From assembly GCA_030272585.1 (NCBI GenBank), contig BSYQ01000003.1, positions 372,001 through 436,000 of the forward strand: a stretch of DNA of 64,000 nucleotides, in the 5' to 3' direction. Numbering within the stretch: the first letter of the stretch is position 1; each line of letters opens with the position of its first letter. The notes beneath the pieces are model-generated. The model made no database searches and had not been told where the DNA came from. It saw nothing but the letters and a program-made list of their open reading frames with translations. This DNA comes from Bryopsis sp. KO-2023. Taxonomy: Eukaryota; Chlorophyta; Ulvophyceae; Bryopsidales; Bryopsidaceae. Of this stretch, positions 1 through 10,968 are shown one piece after another. The translations under genes were made by a program, and so were the position numbers.

Positions 1-1134
1 AACAAATCAAGCATCAGGGGCTGATCGTCTGTAGATTGATCCCCCCCTCCCAAGAAAAATTGTCCAGCTCTCAATTGAACGATGGGTGATTCTTTCCGGC
101 TGTTTTTCTTTTTTTTAAACAGAATTAATTCAACAATCGAAATAAAAAATGCTAGATTTTGCTGGGAATTCCCAAAGCTCAATTGGCATTGCTGTTGAAT
201 GCAACAATTTTTAACACAATGAAGGCCTACCTTACAAGCAATCTTGGCACGCTGACTGAGACACAACCAAATGTCAGGCAAAATCATCATAAATATTTGA
301 TTTCATTATTTAAAAAACACAAGACAGGAGAAAAGAAAACAACACGCTTCACTCCACCCCCGACCTTTCTTCGTCTAAGGAGATCCTGTCCCCGTGGCTT
401 CCAGCGAACATATCCCGCGTACGCTTCACTGATAGCAAAGTTAGCGCACGCACAGTTTTCCCCTCGATGGGGAGATCCTGAGCCTTGGACCCAACCATTG
501 TCCCTCGATTATCCTCCAAGCCGAACCGTTTTCCACAAGGACGGGCCAACCTGTGTGTTCGTACATTTGTCGAAAAGAACAATCAAAGCTCGAGCTCGTA
601 CGGGTGGGAGTGTGATATTACGTAAGTGTCATGCTGGTCGAACAAAAAATTACTTCAAATGCGTTCGAGGGAAACTTGTTTGTTGAGGGACCAGCCCCTG
701 CCCCCCAACCCACACATGGATCGATGCTACATAATTCGACCAACTGCCCCTCTTTTCAAACCAGCTCCCATTAAATTTCACAGGTGTCGTTGATGCCCTG
801 TGCTGTTCAAGAAAAAGTGTCCATTGTTGATTTGAAAATTATCAAAGCCTACAAGGTTATTATTATTGTTATTATTATTATTATTATCTTGAAGGCTGAA
901 GAGTGAGGGCCCAGCTGGTTCCAGTTCAAAATCATCCACCGAGGAGAAAAGCCAGAAAGAAACATTTCAACCCCCATGGGCTTTCACGTTCGATCTGAGG
1001 GAAAGAGAAACGATTTGGACGGATGCAAACCAGGTCAGACAAACATTTGTCGATGTTTTTCGCTTAATTTTCTTTTTAAAAGGAGGATAGGGGCTATCAG
1101 GAGAATCACTGAAACGTATGTGAGTGTGTTTTAG
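1..1134. other. no gene resolved (upstream of mTERF-like exons)
   Basis: I see no convincing coding exon here. The first recognised exon at 1135 follows a ttttag acceptor, so at least one 5-prime exon of that gene should lie in this stretch. An ATG at 976 opens 19 codons up to a possible donor at 1034, but its phase does not fit the next exon, so I did not join it. A trinucleotide ATT/TTA microsatellite sits near 857-890. Confidence 0.5.
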
Positions 1135-2076
1135 GGTCGGTTGGTGAAAGGCATTGCAAGAGAACAGCTGGACATCGATAATGAGGAATTGGAAAGGAGG
1201 CTCCAGAAGCTGCTGGTGTTGGTGCCTGACTTAGGTATGCAGAAAATATCACCAATCAACCGTATTCACATTCAAAACCAAAATCAATATAGAGCTGAAT
1301 CCCTATGCAACGGTGTTTTCACACTCCAGAACAGTGCATCCCATAATCACAGTCGTGGAGTTTCGATTTCCATTACCAAATCAAAAGGAGGGAGAGTATC
1401 ACACATATCACTCTTTTTTTTTGGACCGTTAATACAAAGGATGAGGGAAACGATGGAACGACTCTGTGTGTTTTGTGAGGGCCGAAGATTCACACCATTA
1501 AAGTAGCTCTGCTGGGGAACCTGTTGAAAGAGGTGGACCTCATGGCTGAACACATAATCAAGCTGAAGGAATTATTCCCAGATGCCGATATCGGCCGAAT
1601 GACTGCTAAAACACCCACCCTGTTGCTGCAAAAGCCAGAACACCTGGGGATAGAAGCTCAAAAGGTCGCAATAACAAGGCTATGTGTGTGTGTGGATGAT
1701 TGGTTCAAACTGTTTGGTGTGTCCGTGTCTAACTTTTTGCAACTAAGTCGAAAATTGCTGCAAAAGAAAATCCAGCGTGGAAAATATGGTATCTGAGATG
1801 GACCAAGTGTTACATGTGGTTTTTTTGGATATCTCGCAGGTGCGGGATTTGCTGGGAATTGACAGCTTGAGGTTGGATGCTCTTGTGGTGGAGCATCCTG
1901 GGTTTCTGGATTCGGATGTGGTGGCTGAGGTTTTGGATCACCTCAGGCAATTGATGCCAACTAAAAACGTCGAATCCTACTTGGTGCAGAACCCAACGAC
2001 TCTCCTGAGCGCTGCGAAAGGGAAAAAACGATTGGGCGATAATCCTGATCCTGGAGAGCCGTACGTCACAAAGTGA
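1135..2076 (+). CDS. mTERF-like helical repeat protein, C-terminal exons
   Basis: Three exons join cleanly: 1135-1234, 1507-1664 and 1840-2076, with GT-AG introns of phase 1 and phase 0 and a TGA stop at 2074-2076. The 164-residue product consists of repeated leucine-rich helical units of the form LFPDADIGRMTAKTPTLLL. A unit ends in a proline-containing P-x-LL/FL step, the spacing used by mTERF repeats that wrap organellar nucleic acid. The last 15 residues are a polar tail. The N-terminus, including any targeting peptide, lies upstream and was not resolved. Other alpha-solenoid families could give a similar pattern, so the family call is tentative although the coding call is firm. Confidence 0.5.
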
Positions 2077-4837
2077 TGTATGGACCCCAGATTCTGTTCG
2101 GGTTTCGTTTTTTTGATATTGCAGTGGTGCCCCTGGTGGGTGGGGCCTTGGTGGGACAATTCTTCTGATCCTATGGAAGGCCAAAACTGAAGTTTTGGGG
2201 AATGGTGCGTTCTCAAGTTTCACCAGAGTGCCCCTAGTGGTTTCAGATGGTTCATGACCAGATATTGTTTGTGCTCAAAAGGAGGACTTTTTTTTTCCAT
2301 CTCTTCTGAGTTCAAGAGTTTTTGAAGTTTCTGGCAACATTGTTTCCATGTAAAAATCGTCATTCCCAGATTGTGTTTTTTTCAGCTTTAGGAATTTTCC
2401 ACACTCGTTGAAAGAGAACAATTTACATCCTGAAAGCACCCCCCGATCCAAGAAGTCACAAGTCAAAATTAAACAGAGAACCCGTATCCCGCACGTAAAC
2501 CAAATCCACATTCCAGAAACACTGTAATCAGCACAACAAAAAGGAGAAGGCATGCTCCTCCATTCACAACACCAGAAAACCACCAGGATCTTTTCAATCT
2601 TTTCTTTTCCTGGCCAGTGAATAAAAATATGGTCCCAAAAAAGAGAGTCAACTTCCACCCCAAATCGAGAATCAATAACTTGAGCACCTCTGCACAACTC
2701 CCAACTCCATTTTTCTCTTATTCTGTTTTCTGTTGGTCCTCCAGTGTGTTCCCAAAAAAAAAGATCCATCCACTCCAGACTGAATCTAAAAAAAAATTCA
2801 CTGAAGAATGTTAACCCAGGTTTCTTGATTTTCACTGCATATCAACGCTCCAGAATATCAACTGGTGCTCTCCTTCAACTTGTTAATTTATTTTCCCACT
2901 ATTTGCGAAAACACCTGCCACTCCAAAAACTACTCCACAGAAAAAGCAACACTGGCTCCTTGCAGCCAGTTTGCCCCTTCTTTTCCACTCTGTGTATCCA
3001 CATTTCCACAACCAAAAAAAAAAAATACTGACTCGGTGAATAAAAGAAAGAGCCAATGAATAAATAGAGATATACCATGCATAAATTATCACAAAAACTT
3101 CGCTTTTCTCCATTTCTTTTTTTCCCTCTCTTTTGCAAAATCGCACCATACCGCAAAAAGAAACACACAAGGTGATTTCTTGCCGACTCAGTAAACCAAC
3201 TCCAACCCATCGTAAATACTCGCCACCTCATTTCCCATGAAATGAAATGAAAATGAATTGTCCGTTTTCTTCTCCAGTAGAGCAATCCAAAATTATCCTT
3301 CATCCCTCAGAATCCACCCCTTCCCAAAAATTCTGATCACCCGTCTCAAACCTTCCCCTGCTCCAACTTGGACTGACCTGGTGCTCGTACCTTGTCAGTC
3401 TTTATACCTCTCCTTGGTCTGACATAGGAGCACTGGCCTATCCACAGTTTTCTTGTATAAACCAACACTGCACAAATTATCACAAAACTTCGCATTTCTC
3501 CATTTCTTTCATTTTCTCTGTTTTGCAATATCGCACCACACCGCAAAAAGAAAAAAAAGTGATTTGTTGTCAACCCAGCGACTCAAATCTAGCCCTTCAT
3601 GTATACTCGCCACTTCCTTTCCATCCGTTTTCTTCTCCAAGAATATGCCTCCATGCTTTGAATCTTTTTCTTTCAGTTTAGTTTCCAGCATGTCCCCACT
3701 CTTCGAAAATCCCCTCCAAAACTCCCGACCGAATTCAACCCTTTTCAATTTCCGGAGGTCAATGAAAAAGGCGATTGAAAGTCAATCGAAGAACAAAACC
3801 CTCGGCACCAATGCCACGTCCAAATCCAAAGCTCTGCATCGTCCCAGCTTTTTTGTTGTTACACCCCCCCCACCCTCACCCCAAATGCAAAAAAAAAGGA
3901 CCCTGCAGCAAAAGCCCGATCCAATGTATAGGTTTCTTTCGTTTTCCCCTCAAAATTTCTAACTCTTTCCCCTCTCCCAACTTCATCTTCAATAAAGAAG
4001 ATTCTTTCTTCTTTTTCTTTTTTTTGTTTGAATCTTTTTTGTTTCCATATCCTCCCAATGCCAACCCCTAAATTTTTTCTTTGTGCTTTTTTTCCTTTTT
4101 TGTTTTCTTCCCCCCCCCCCCCCGTAAACACCCAAAACTGACATTTTGAAAAATTCGAAACCCAACAATTCTCTCTCTTTCATTAAGAAACCCAGAAAAA
4201 TAATGCCCCCAAAAAAACTCAAGAGTGAAATAGCACAGGGGCCAACATAATAGGAGCCCCTGTGTCTTTTATTTCAATTCAAAAACAATACGATTCCGTT
4301 TCCTGCAATGGTCTACCCTTCAACCAGCTTCAGAAAGGAAATAAATTTGTAGATGAGGGCAATTACCTTCCAATGAATTCTGGAAATTGCCTCTGTCTAT
4401 CCCATGGGTTCCGTAAATCTAAACCCTGCCCCATTTTTATTTTTTTTTGATTTTATTGCTTCACTCCACCAAATGGGAGGAAAGCCTACCCCACCCCTCA
4501 TGTCCCAATTTAAAGAAAGAAAAAAAGTCAAAGTCAACCCTGCTTGAAAAGGAACATCCTGATTCCAAGAATTTCCCTCTTCAAATAACTTGCATTCCCC
4601 GTTTTTCTATTTCAGGTGCATTTTTTGTTTTTTTCAGCCCCCCCCCCCCCTTTTTTTTGTTTTTAATCAGCCTTTTTGTCTGCTGAAAAAAATATTTCAC
4701 CCATCCCTGCACCGATCTCAATTTCATTTTTTTTTTTTTTTGAATTTTTCAAATGAAAAAAAGGGACTCATCCCATCCCCATCCCCATCCCGATTTCCCC
4801 TTCCCTCCCCCGCAATTAAATAAACTAAAATGAAATT
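2077..4837. other. gene-free pyrimidine-rich intergenic region
   Basis: No spliced gene could be built on either strand. Open frames here are low-complexity Phe/Ser/Pro or Lys-rich translations of pyrimidine tracts. The stretch holds long homopolymers (C tract near 4111-4124, C and T tracts near 4639-4660 and 4725-4741) and one pair of diverged direct repeats listed separately. It separates two gene 3-prime ends, the mTERF-like gene on plus and the permease on minus. Confidence 0.6.
3081..3640. repeat. pair of imperfect ~180-bp direct repeats
   Basis: A unit starting with an AAATTATCACAAAA block occurs at about 3082-3270 and again at about 3472-3640. Both copies share, in order, CTTCGC(T/A)TTTCTCC, CCATTTCTTT, TCGCACCA(T/C)ACCGCAAAAAG, GTGATTT and, further on, ACTCGCCAC. 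Copy-to-copy differences are point changes and small indels, so this is an old duplication. No open frame or transposase is associated. Confidence 0.65.
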
Positions 4838-7530
4838 CTAGTGGTACAAAATGACGGGGGCTAGTTTGCCAACCACGTCTATACAAATAATTGCAATAGC
4901 AATAAAAGCTACTGCTGCTCCAATCCACCCCCTCCTGCCACCAGACGCTTGAACGCCAGCCCTGAGCATAGCCACAGGGATAATGGCGAACAAAACAAGT
5001 CGCAAAATACCTGACAGCTCCAGAGCTGCGACAAACAGCTTGGGGCATAGGCATGCGATTGCCAGCGGGAGCGCCATGGTTGCCACCACTCCCACGCAGC
5101 TGCCCTTCCCCTTCCCTGTGTTGGGCCTCCCTACCAGGTCTGTCATAGGAACACAGTAACAGAATCAGCAATCAATGAATGGCTCGGTTTGTGGAGGTAT
5201 TCCCCATCCCCTTTTCCTGACCAATTCTTTTATCCATTGTCAAGGCACCTCAACCGCAAGGTGGCAAAACATCCACCAAGTGTTGTTTTCGAGAGGAAAA
5301 TCCATCGACATGGTTCAAATAGACAGGTACAAAGGATCCAACCGTTGCAATCACAGATGCTCTCACCCTCGACGAAGTCCAAGCAGCCCATTCCTACCCC
5401 CAGGAACGATGTCACGATTGCAAACAACGAGAAGACGTTGATTGCAGCTGGCACCAGGCCTGTGCTGCCCATCCTCTCCACAACTTCCGCCACACTTGCC
5501 AGTGTCGTTCCTGGGGGCAGGCTGCCGAGAATCAGGACCTCCCACACCAGGTACATTGCCAATGGGATCGACGTGCCTGCAACAAAAATCAAAATCTACA
5601 CATTTCAATGGCAGATTCAATACATTCACCAAAAGACATGAAATGAAATCAAACCAAATCAACACCACAACAAGAGTTTTCAAACAGAGAGAAGTGGGTA
5701 AGAAAACACGAGGATCTCACCGATGAACAGTGCCTTTCGCACTGCAGCTGCTGATTTCAGATAACCAAGCAGCGATGGGATCATGTTGTGGTACGTGAAG
5801 GCCACAATCATGATCGGCACCGTTTGGATAGCCCCCGCCCAGTTGCAGAACAGAAGGGAGGCTGGGCTCAGGCCGGTGCTGCCCAACACCACCAGGACGA
5901 GAAAGGCTGTCATGGCGACCAGCACACAGATGCCATTGATGGTGTCCACAGCCTTGGACCCCATGGCAATAACTCCGCCAAACACCACAGTGAAGAGCAC
6001 CGAAAGTGTGGCGGGAGGCAGAGTCTGTCCTGGTAAGGGGCAAGCACACTGTAATTATTATGTTACTCATAAGTAACATTTGAAGGCACAAATTGCTGTT
6101 GTTGTTTTATTTTCTCCCACTCACCGAATGCCATCGCAGCGAAGGGCCCAAGGAAGGTGGCACTTTCAGCAATGTAGGCCGTTAGTGTCGCACAGTACAC
6201 AAACATGTACAGTGCTCCACTGACGGCTTTCCATTGCCTCCCAAGTGTCATTTCGGCCATCCTTGTGAAATTGGCCCCACCACATCGCTCGCTAACCTCC
6301 ACGATAATGAAGGCCGTGAGCAACATGTATGCCCATCCGGCAATCAATCCCGCCGCTGATGGCAGGAGCCCCACAGCTGCTGTCTTGACAGGCAGGGCGA
6401 CAATGCCAGCACCCACAGTGCCACCCGCAACCAGCAAAGCAGAACCAATGATTTTCTTGGCCTCCGCATCCGGTCGTAGGGGCATCTGCCAATAATGGAG
6501 GAAAGTACAAGATTCAAGGCTTTTGGCATTGATAATGATGAACACAGATCCAAGCCAATTACTGAAGGTCATGTGATGGAATAGTGAGATGGCAAGAAAA
6601 AAAAACGCAAAATCATAAAATTAATTTTTGAAAATTCACACAAGCCTGGGCCCATTCCATTCTTGCTGGATCAAACAAACAGATCAAGGTGCCTGATGAG
6701 AAAACAGGGTTGATCAAGTACTGGAAATGACCACCGCTCATCCAGATTGATCGATTACCTTTCTGGCAAGTCTCAATGCTTGCAAGAGCCTGGCAGCTGC
6801 AACCAGTGACACGATTGACGCCGCATATGCCAAGATCGACACCATTGACTGGACCTTGGGGGCACTGGGGGCAGCGACTGGAGTGCCAGGTTGAAGATTG
6901 CAGTTCAGCATCAAAACTGCCACAATCAACATGCCGAGCAATCCTGGGGCAACTCTGGGCGGCTGCGAAATCGGACCAGGTTCAGCTCGTATGCCCGACT
7001 GAGAATCATGGATTACACAGTTACACGTGATTTGGTGACGTCATTAGTATGACTAAGAACAGTGACGCAAAATCCCAGGAGCGAGCAGAAACGTCCACCA
7101 AACTGCGTCGGCGTCACCGAGCTAGTTTATGCTTTTACAACAAAACGCAGCCTCCACAGTACCGTCCCCACAGACGATTCTTGTTCTGCACTCGGGGGCA
7201 GGAATTGTGGTGTCAGCCGTCACACCACAGGTGCTTGTTGCGCAGCCATCAAATCCTCACCTTCATCTTTGAGGCCTCTTGTGTATACGTCTCGACGCAT
7301 TCGAGCTTGTTGTGCCTGTCGGACAGCTCGTGATTGGTGGCTATGCTGCTCTCCTCTTCTAAGCCCCGGAAACCAATCTGGCGCTTCTTGAATAGCCCTG
7401 CGCGCTGAATGCGCGAGGACTTAGAGTGGGCCTCCACAAGGAATCTGTTGCTTCCTTGTCTCCTTCCCACATTCGAGCCAGAACCGGAGATTCCTTTCGA
7501 AATTGTGGTTCGTCTTGCAGCAGCGTGCAT
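4838..7530 (-). CDS. aromatic amino acid permease (Trp/Tyr permease family), probably plastid
   Basis: Six exons on the minus strand: 7530-7261, 6998-6759, 6485-6125, 6029-5721, 5576-5367 and 5139-4838. All have GT-AG introns and matching phases, giving 563 residues. The membrane core begins around residue 171 with AKKIIGSALLVAGGTVGAGI, the glycine-rich first helix typical of the HAAAP (Mtr/TnaB/TyrP) family, and continues through about eleven hydrophobic helices. It includes the family-like stretches GWAYMLLTAFIIVE and FTYHNMIPSLL. The N-terminal 170 residues are basic, start with MHAAARRTTISKG and contain a hydrophobic patch; they look like an organelle-targeting extension, since bacterial members are only about 400 residues. 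Plant and algal relatives are plastid tyrosine-specific transporter-like proteins. The exact start is the least certain point; an internal ATG at 6932 is an alternative. Confidence 0.85.
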
Positions 7531-9174
7531 CCTTGCTTTTCAGCCTTGCCAATAACCTCTCTCAGCAGAATTCTTGTTCTCCCTGGTTTATTCTGGCAAA
7601 CGCAAGCAAAACGAAAGAGCGGGTGTCGAACACACCAGGTTAACTGCGCTTTTGGCCAGTTACCCAACCTCAAACCGCAGAGCAGTACCAGGCCCATGGT
7701 GTGAGTTTCTGGCAAACAGCGAAATTCCGTACTCGTTTCGATTTTCCTTGCAACGCCAACAGCCCCTCGAAATTGAATTTTTCCCCACACTCGGGCACGA
7801 AACGGCTGCGAAGAATTCAAAATACCGAGATCGTGGAACAAGCAGAAAGGCTCTGGCTCACCTCATATCGGAAGAACATCAGGGGATCTCTGCCGACCCT
7901 GACGCAGAGTGCAGCGCACAGCCGGCGTTTTCTTACTCTCGATCACCTGGATATCACGAAAATCCTATTCGCATGACCTCTAGGCCACAAAGAGAAGCCA
8001 ATTGGCTTGCAAGCGGTGACGGTAGGGTGGTAGCTCTTTCGAAATGAGAAAGGTTCTGGTGTTGTCGTGATATTGATAGTTTGGAGGATTCTTGGAACCC
8101 ATTTCTGAAATGTTTTCAAGAAATATGGTGAAAAAAAGGGTGTACGCGTGATTTCCTGTGAGGGCAATGGACTGGCACTTGTCAATGTTGCAACAGGAAA
8201 GCTCTCGTGTTGACGGCGTCGACAACTTATCGAGTGGGATAAGGTACAAATATCCTGCCGCCCAGCATTTCCCTTCCATCTCTCAGTGTAGCGAGTAAAC
8301 AAATCGATCTCCCAAGGGCACAATCAAGCGACGGGCGGTGTCCGCCAGGGCGGACACTAAACCGATATCTCGACTGGCATCGAATCAAGCAATCAATTAA
8401 CAACTACAACCGACAGCAAAAGAGAGCCATCACCCTCCACGATGCTGGAACACATACAAGAAGAAAGTGGACTGGCAACCACTTTCTCCAGTAAGCACAG
8501 AAAATATGTGGACAGATGGTTACCATCTTACGTCAAAGAACACTGCAGTATCTCGAATGTTTTCACAAACACAGGCCTAAACCCTGAACCCCAAAAAAGA
8601 AACAGTAGTAAGAAAAAATCCACGCAGGGTTTGGACATCTGTCACGCCACCCGGATCCAGATGGAAAACCCTCTGGGGCTTCTGCACTTGATGATTTTAC
8701 AATCCTAAGGTTTTTGTTTTATTTTTGTTTTATTTTTGTTTTTCTCTTTCTTTTCTTTCCTTTTTGTCTTTGTTCCAGCATCATAGAGGGTGATGGCTCT
8801 CTTTTGCTGTGGGTTGTAATTATGATTATGATTATGACTTGATGATTATCCAGAATATATATATGACATGAATTTATATGATTATCCAACACAAAGAACA
8901 TCGTGGAGATGTTGACATCTCCAAGTAACGCTTCCCCCCCTTTGCTACAGTATGAGGTGACTCTCTTTTTTTAGAGTTTTCCTCGTCGGCATGACTCTCG
9001 AAACGGATCGGCCAGCAAGGAATAGTGGTCGGGATGGTGTACTGGTGAATGTTCGATCAGGGCGCTCAGATAGCACTGCTGGACAATGGTGAGAGGAAAG
9101 AGCGACGTTACGACGCATAACTGACGAATGATAATTGCTTCCACCGAGCGTTCAGTTTGTTTTCTCTGCGACAG
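7531..9174. other. no gene resolved; upstream region of two divergent genes
   Basis: This lies between the 5-prime end of the permease (minus) and the first recognised exon of the BTB gene (plus). Open frames on both strands overlap one another and show no domain or spliceable continuation. The BTB exon at 9175 is preceded by a good acceptor, so at least one upstream BTB exon should lie here. A candidate from the ATG at 8991 to 9088 has a good donor but the wrong phase. Confidence 0.5.
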
Positions 9175-10387
9175 GTGTTGGTGGAGAATTATGCAGGCCA
9201 CAGCCAAAACTGGCAGCAATGCTTCAACGACCCGAAAAGAAGCGATGTGGTTTTGGAAGCCAAGGACGGCCAAACCTTTCATTGTCAGAAATTCGTTTTG
9301 AGGGTGGCAAGTCCATACTTCGAAAGGGTGTTTTCTTGCGGCAAGGATTTGACCAAATTCGTGTCGGCGAAAGAGGTGGAGCCTGCAGCGCTGAAGTGGA
9401 TATATCATAACATAACATAATTACACGCAAGTAAAAAAAGTGGATATTGCGCTGCTGCTACACTGCTGATGGCGATTTAAATGACGACAATGTCATCAAC
9501 GTAATGGTGGCAGCCAAATTATACGAAATGAACTGGGTGTCGAAAGCTTGCATCAAGTATCTGAAACAGGACAAAGGGAGGCCTGTAGCCACCTTTCTGT
9601 ATTCTCGTGACATGGAGAAATGGCAGGAATGGAAGGTACCCCAATCCGGCTGGTACCACATCGTTGCCATGGGGGCAAAGGCTGCAGATCAAGCCAAGGT
9701 CAATGCCCAGCTGTACAAGTCGAAGGGTGGGATTGGTGCCATTGTGGGGGGGTCTTTTGAATTCAATGCTGGTGATGTTGTCCAAATATTGACAGGAGGG
9801 ATGTCGAGAGTGTCTACTAAGGAAAAACGTTTTACTGGTGGTGCTGGAGGTACGTTTGTCGCTCTCAAAAAGAAAGAGCTGGTGTTGCTCCTAGCAGCAG
9901 GTGGTGGTGGCGGTCCTAATGGCTTGTTTTATGGTGCTGATGCCAACAGATGAAGATGGAAGTAGTCCAAATTCAAAATGTGTGGGTGGAAAGAATGGAG
10001 GCAATGGGGGAAACAATGAACCGGAGAAAGGTGGTCTTGGATGGAAGTCAGGATCTGTGGCGCTAGCAAAGCCGACAACTGCTGGTGTTTATGATACGGG
10101 GGGGTTTGGTGGTGGAGGGGGCGTTGTTGGTGGGGGGGGGAGGCTATTCTGGTGGCGGTGCTGGCTACAACTCCCCCGGAGGTGGGGGTGGGAGCTACAT
10201 TGCGACTGAGGCGGTTAACAGTTGGAAAAGATTGGGGAATTTTGGTCATGGAAAAGTGCTCATTTGGGGTGGAAAAGATTTGCCCCCTTCAGAGTCCTCT
10301 CTTGTTGATCACTTTGGAAGTTCGAATAACGAAACACTTAGTCAAACCAATGAAGATTCCATGCAGAGTTGGGAGGTGGTGGACTGA
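9175..10387 (+). pseudogene. BTB/POZ plus glycine-rich domain protein, frame interrupted
   Basis: From 9175, after a tctgcgacag acceptor, the frame reads a BTB/POZ domain: SDVVLEAKDGQTFHCQKFVL then VASPYFERVF, VEPAALKW, and downstream RCCYTADGDLNDDNV with AAKLYEMNWVSKACIKYL. After about residue 130 comes a Gly-rich domain (YHIVAMGAKAADQAK, LAAGGGGGPNG, PGGGGGSYIATEAVNS) that resembles the glycine-rich beta region of ALK/LTK-type and adhesin proteins. Three interruptions are visible. A 44-base segment at about 9397-9440 is bounded by a 10-base direct repeat. A one-base frame change occurs near 9946, and another in the G9 tract at about 10132-10140. BTB proteins are commonly cullin-3 substrate adaptors or scaffolds. 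The gene may be decaying, or the two downstream shifts may be sequence errors. The stop is TGA at 10385-10387. Confidence 0.6.
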
Positions 10388-10968
10388 AATAACCTTTTTC
10401 ACCTCCTCTCTCTTTGCAAGGTTTTGAATCTTTTATGAAAAGGAAGGTGATGGAAAAGCACATTCCTGATTTTGTTGTCATAAAAATATTTTTTTTTTGG
10501 TCAAAGTTTCTAATTTATATTTGTTTGCTTTTTGTTGTGAAATGACCTTACAGAAAGAATGTTTTGTTCACCCAAAGAGGTCAAATATTTGTGGAACTGG
10601 CACATACGATTTCAATTGAGTGTACCCAAAGAATGTCAGCCATGGTGCATGCCAGTGGTGATTGGAAGATGTATGGCTGGAGACTCCAGAGAGAACGAAA
10701 CATGATGTGAAAAAATTAAGGCGATAAATGGGGGAAATTCAATATGTTACAAAAAATGCAAAAAGGGAAATCGTATCCTATGATACAGCTGTGGATGGAC
10801 AGCACAACCACAATTCTTTTACCACCCAAACCCAGCGCAACTCGAATCACCAAAACAAAACAAAACAAAAACTAACATTTCCGACATCTCAAAGGTATAG
10901 TACAATGTGGATACACCCCAGAAACAACTCAAAGATTTGGATTCTCAAGGTGAAAAAAAAGAGCAAAA
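10388..10968. other. convergent 3-prime intergenic region
   Basis: This lies between the stop codons of the BTB gene (plus) and the beta-helix gene (minus). It is AT-rich with T and A runs, consistent with two back-to-back 3-prime UTRs. I see no coding exon. Confidence 0.6.

Noticed and set aside
2275-2835. A 186-residue minus-strand open frame
   Set aside because: Low-complexity, Phe/Trp/Lys-rich translation of a pyrimidine-rich stretch, with no spliceable partners and no domain.
9396-9440. A canonical 45-base GT-AG intron in the BTB gene
   Set aside because: It would join CTGAA to TGGATATTG and reach a stop within 13 codons, destroying the BTB domain that continues clearly in another frame.
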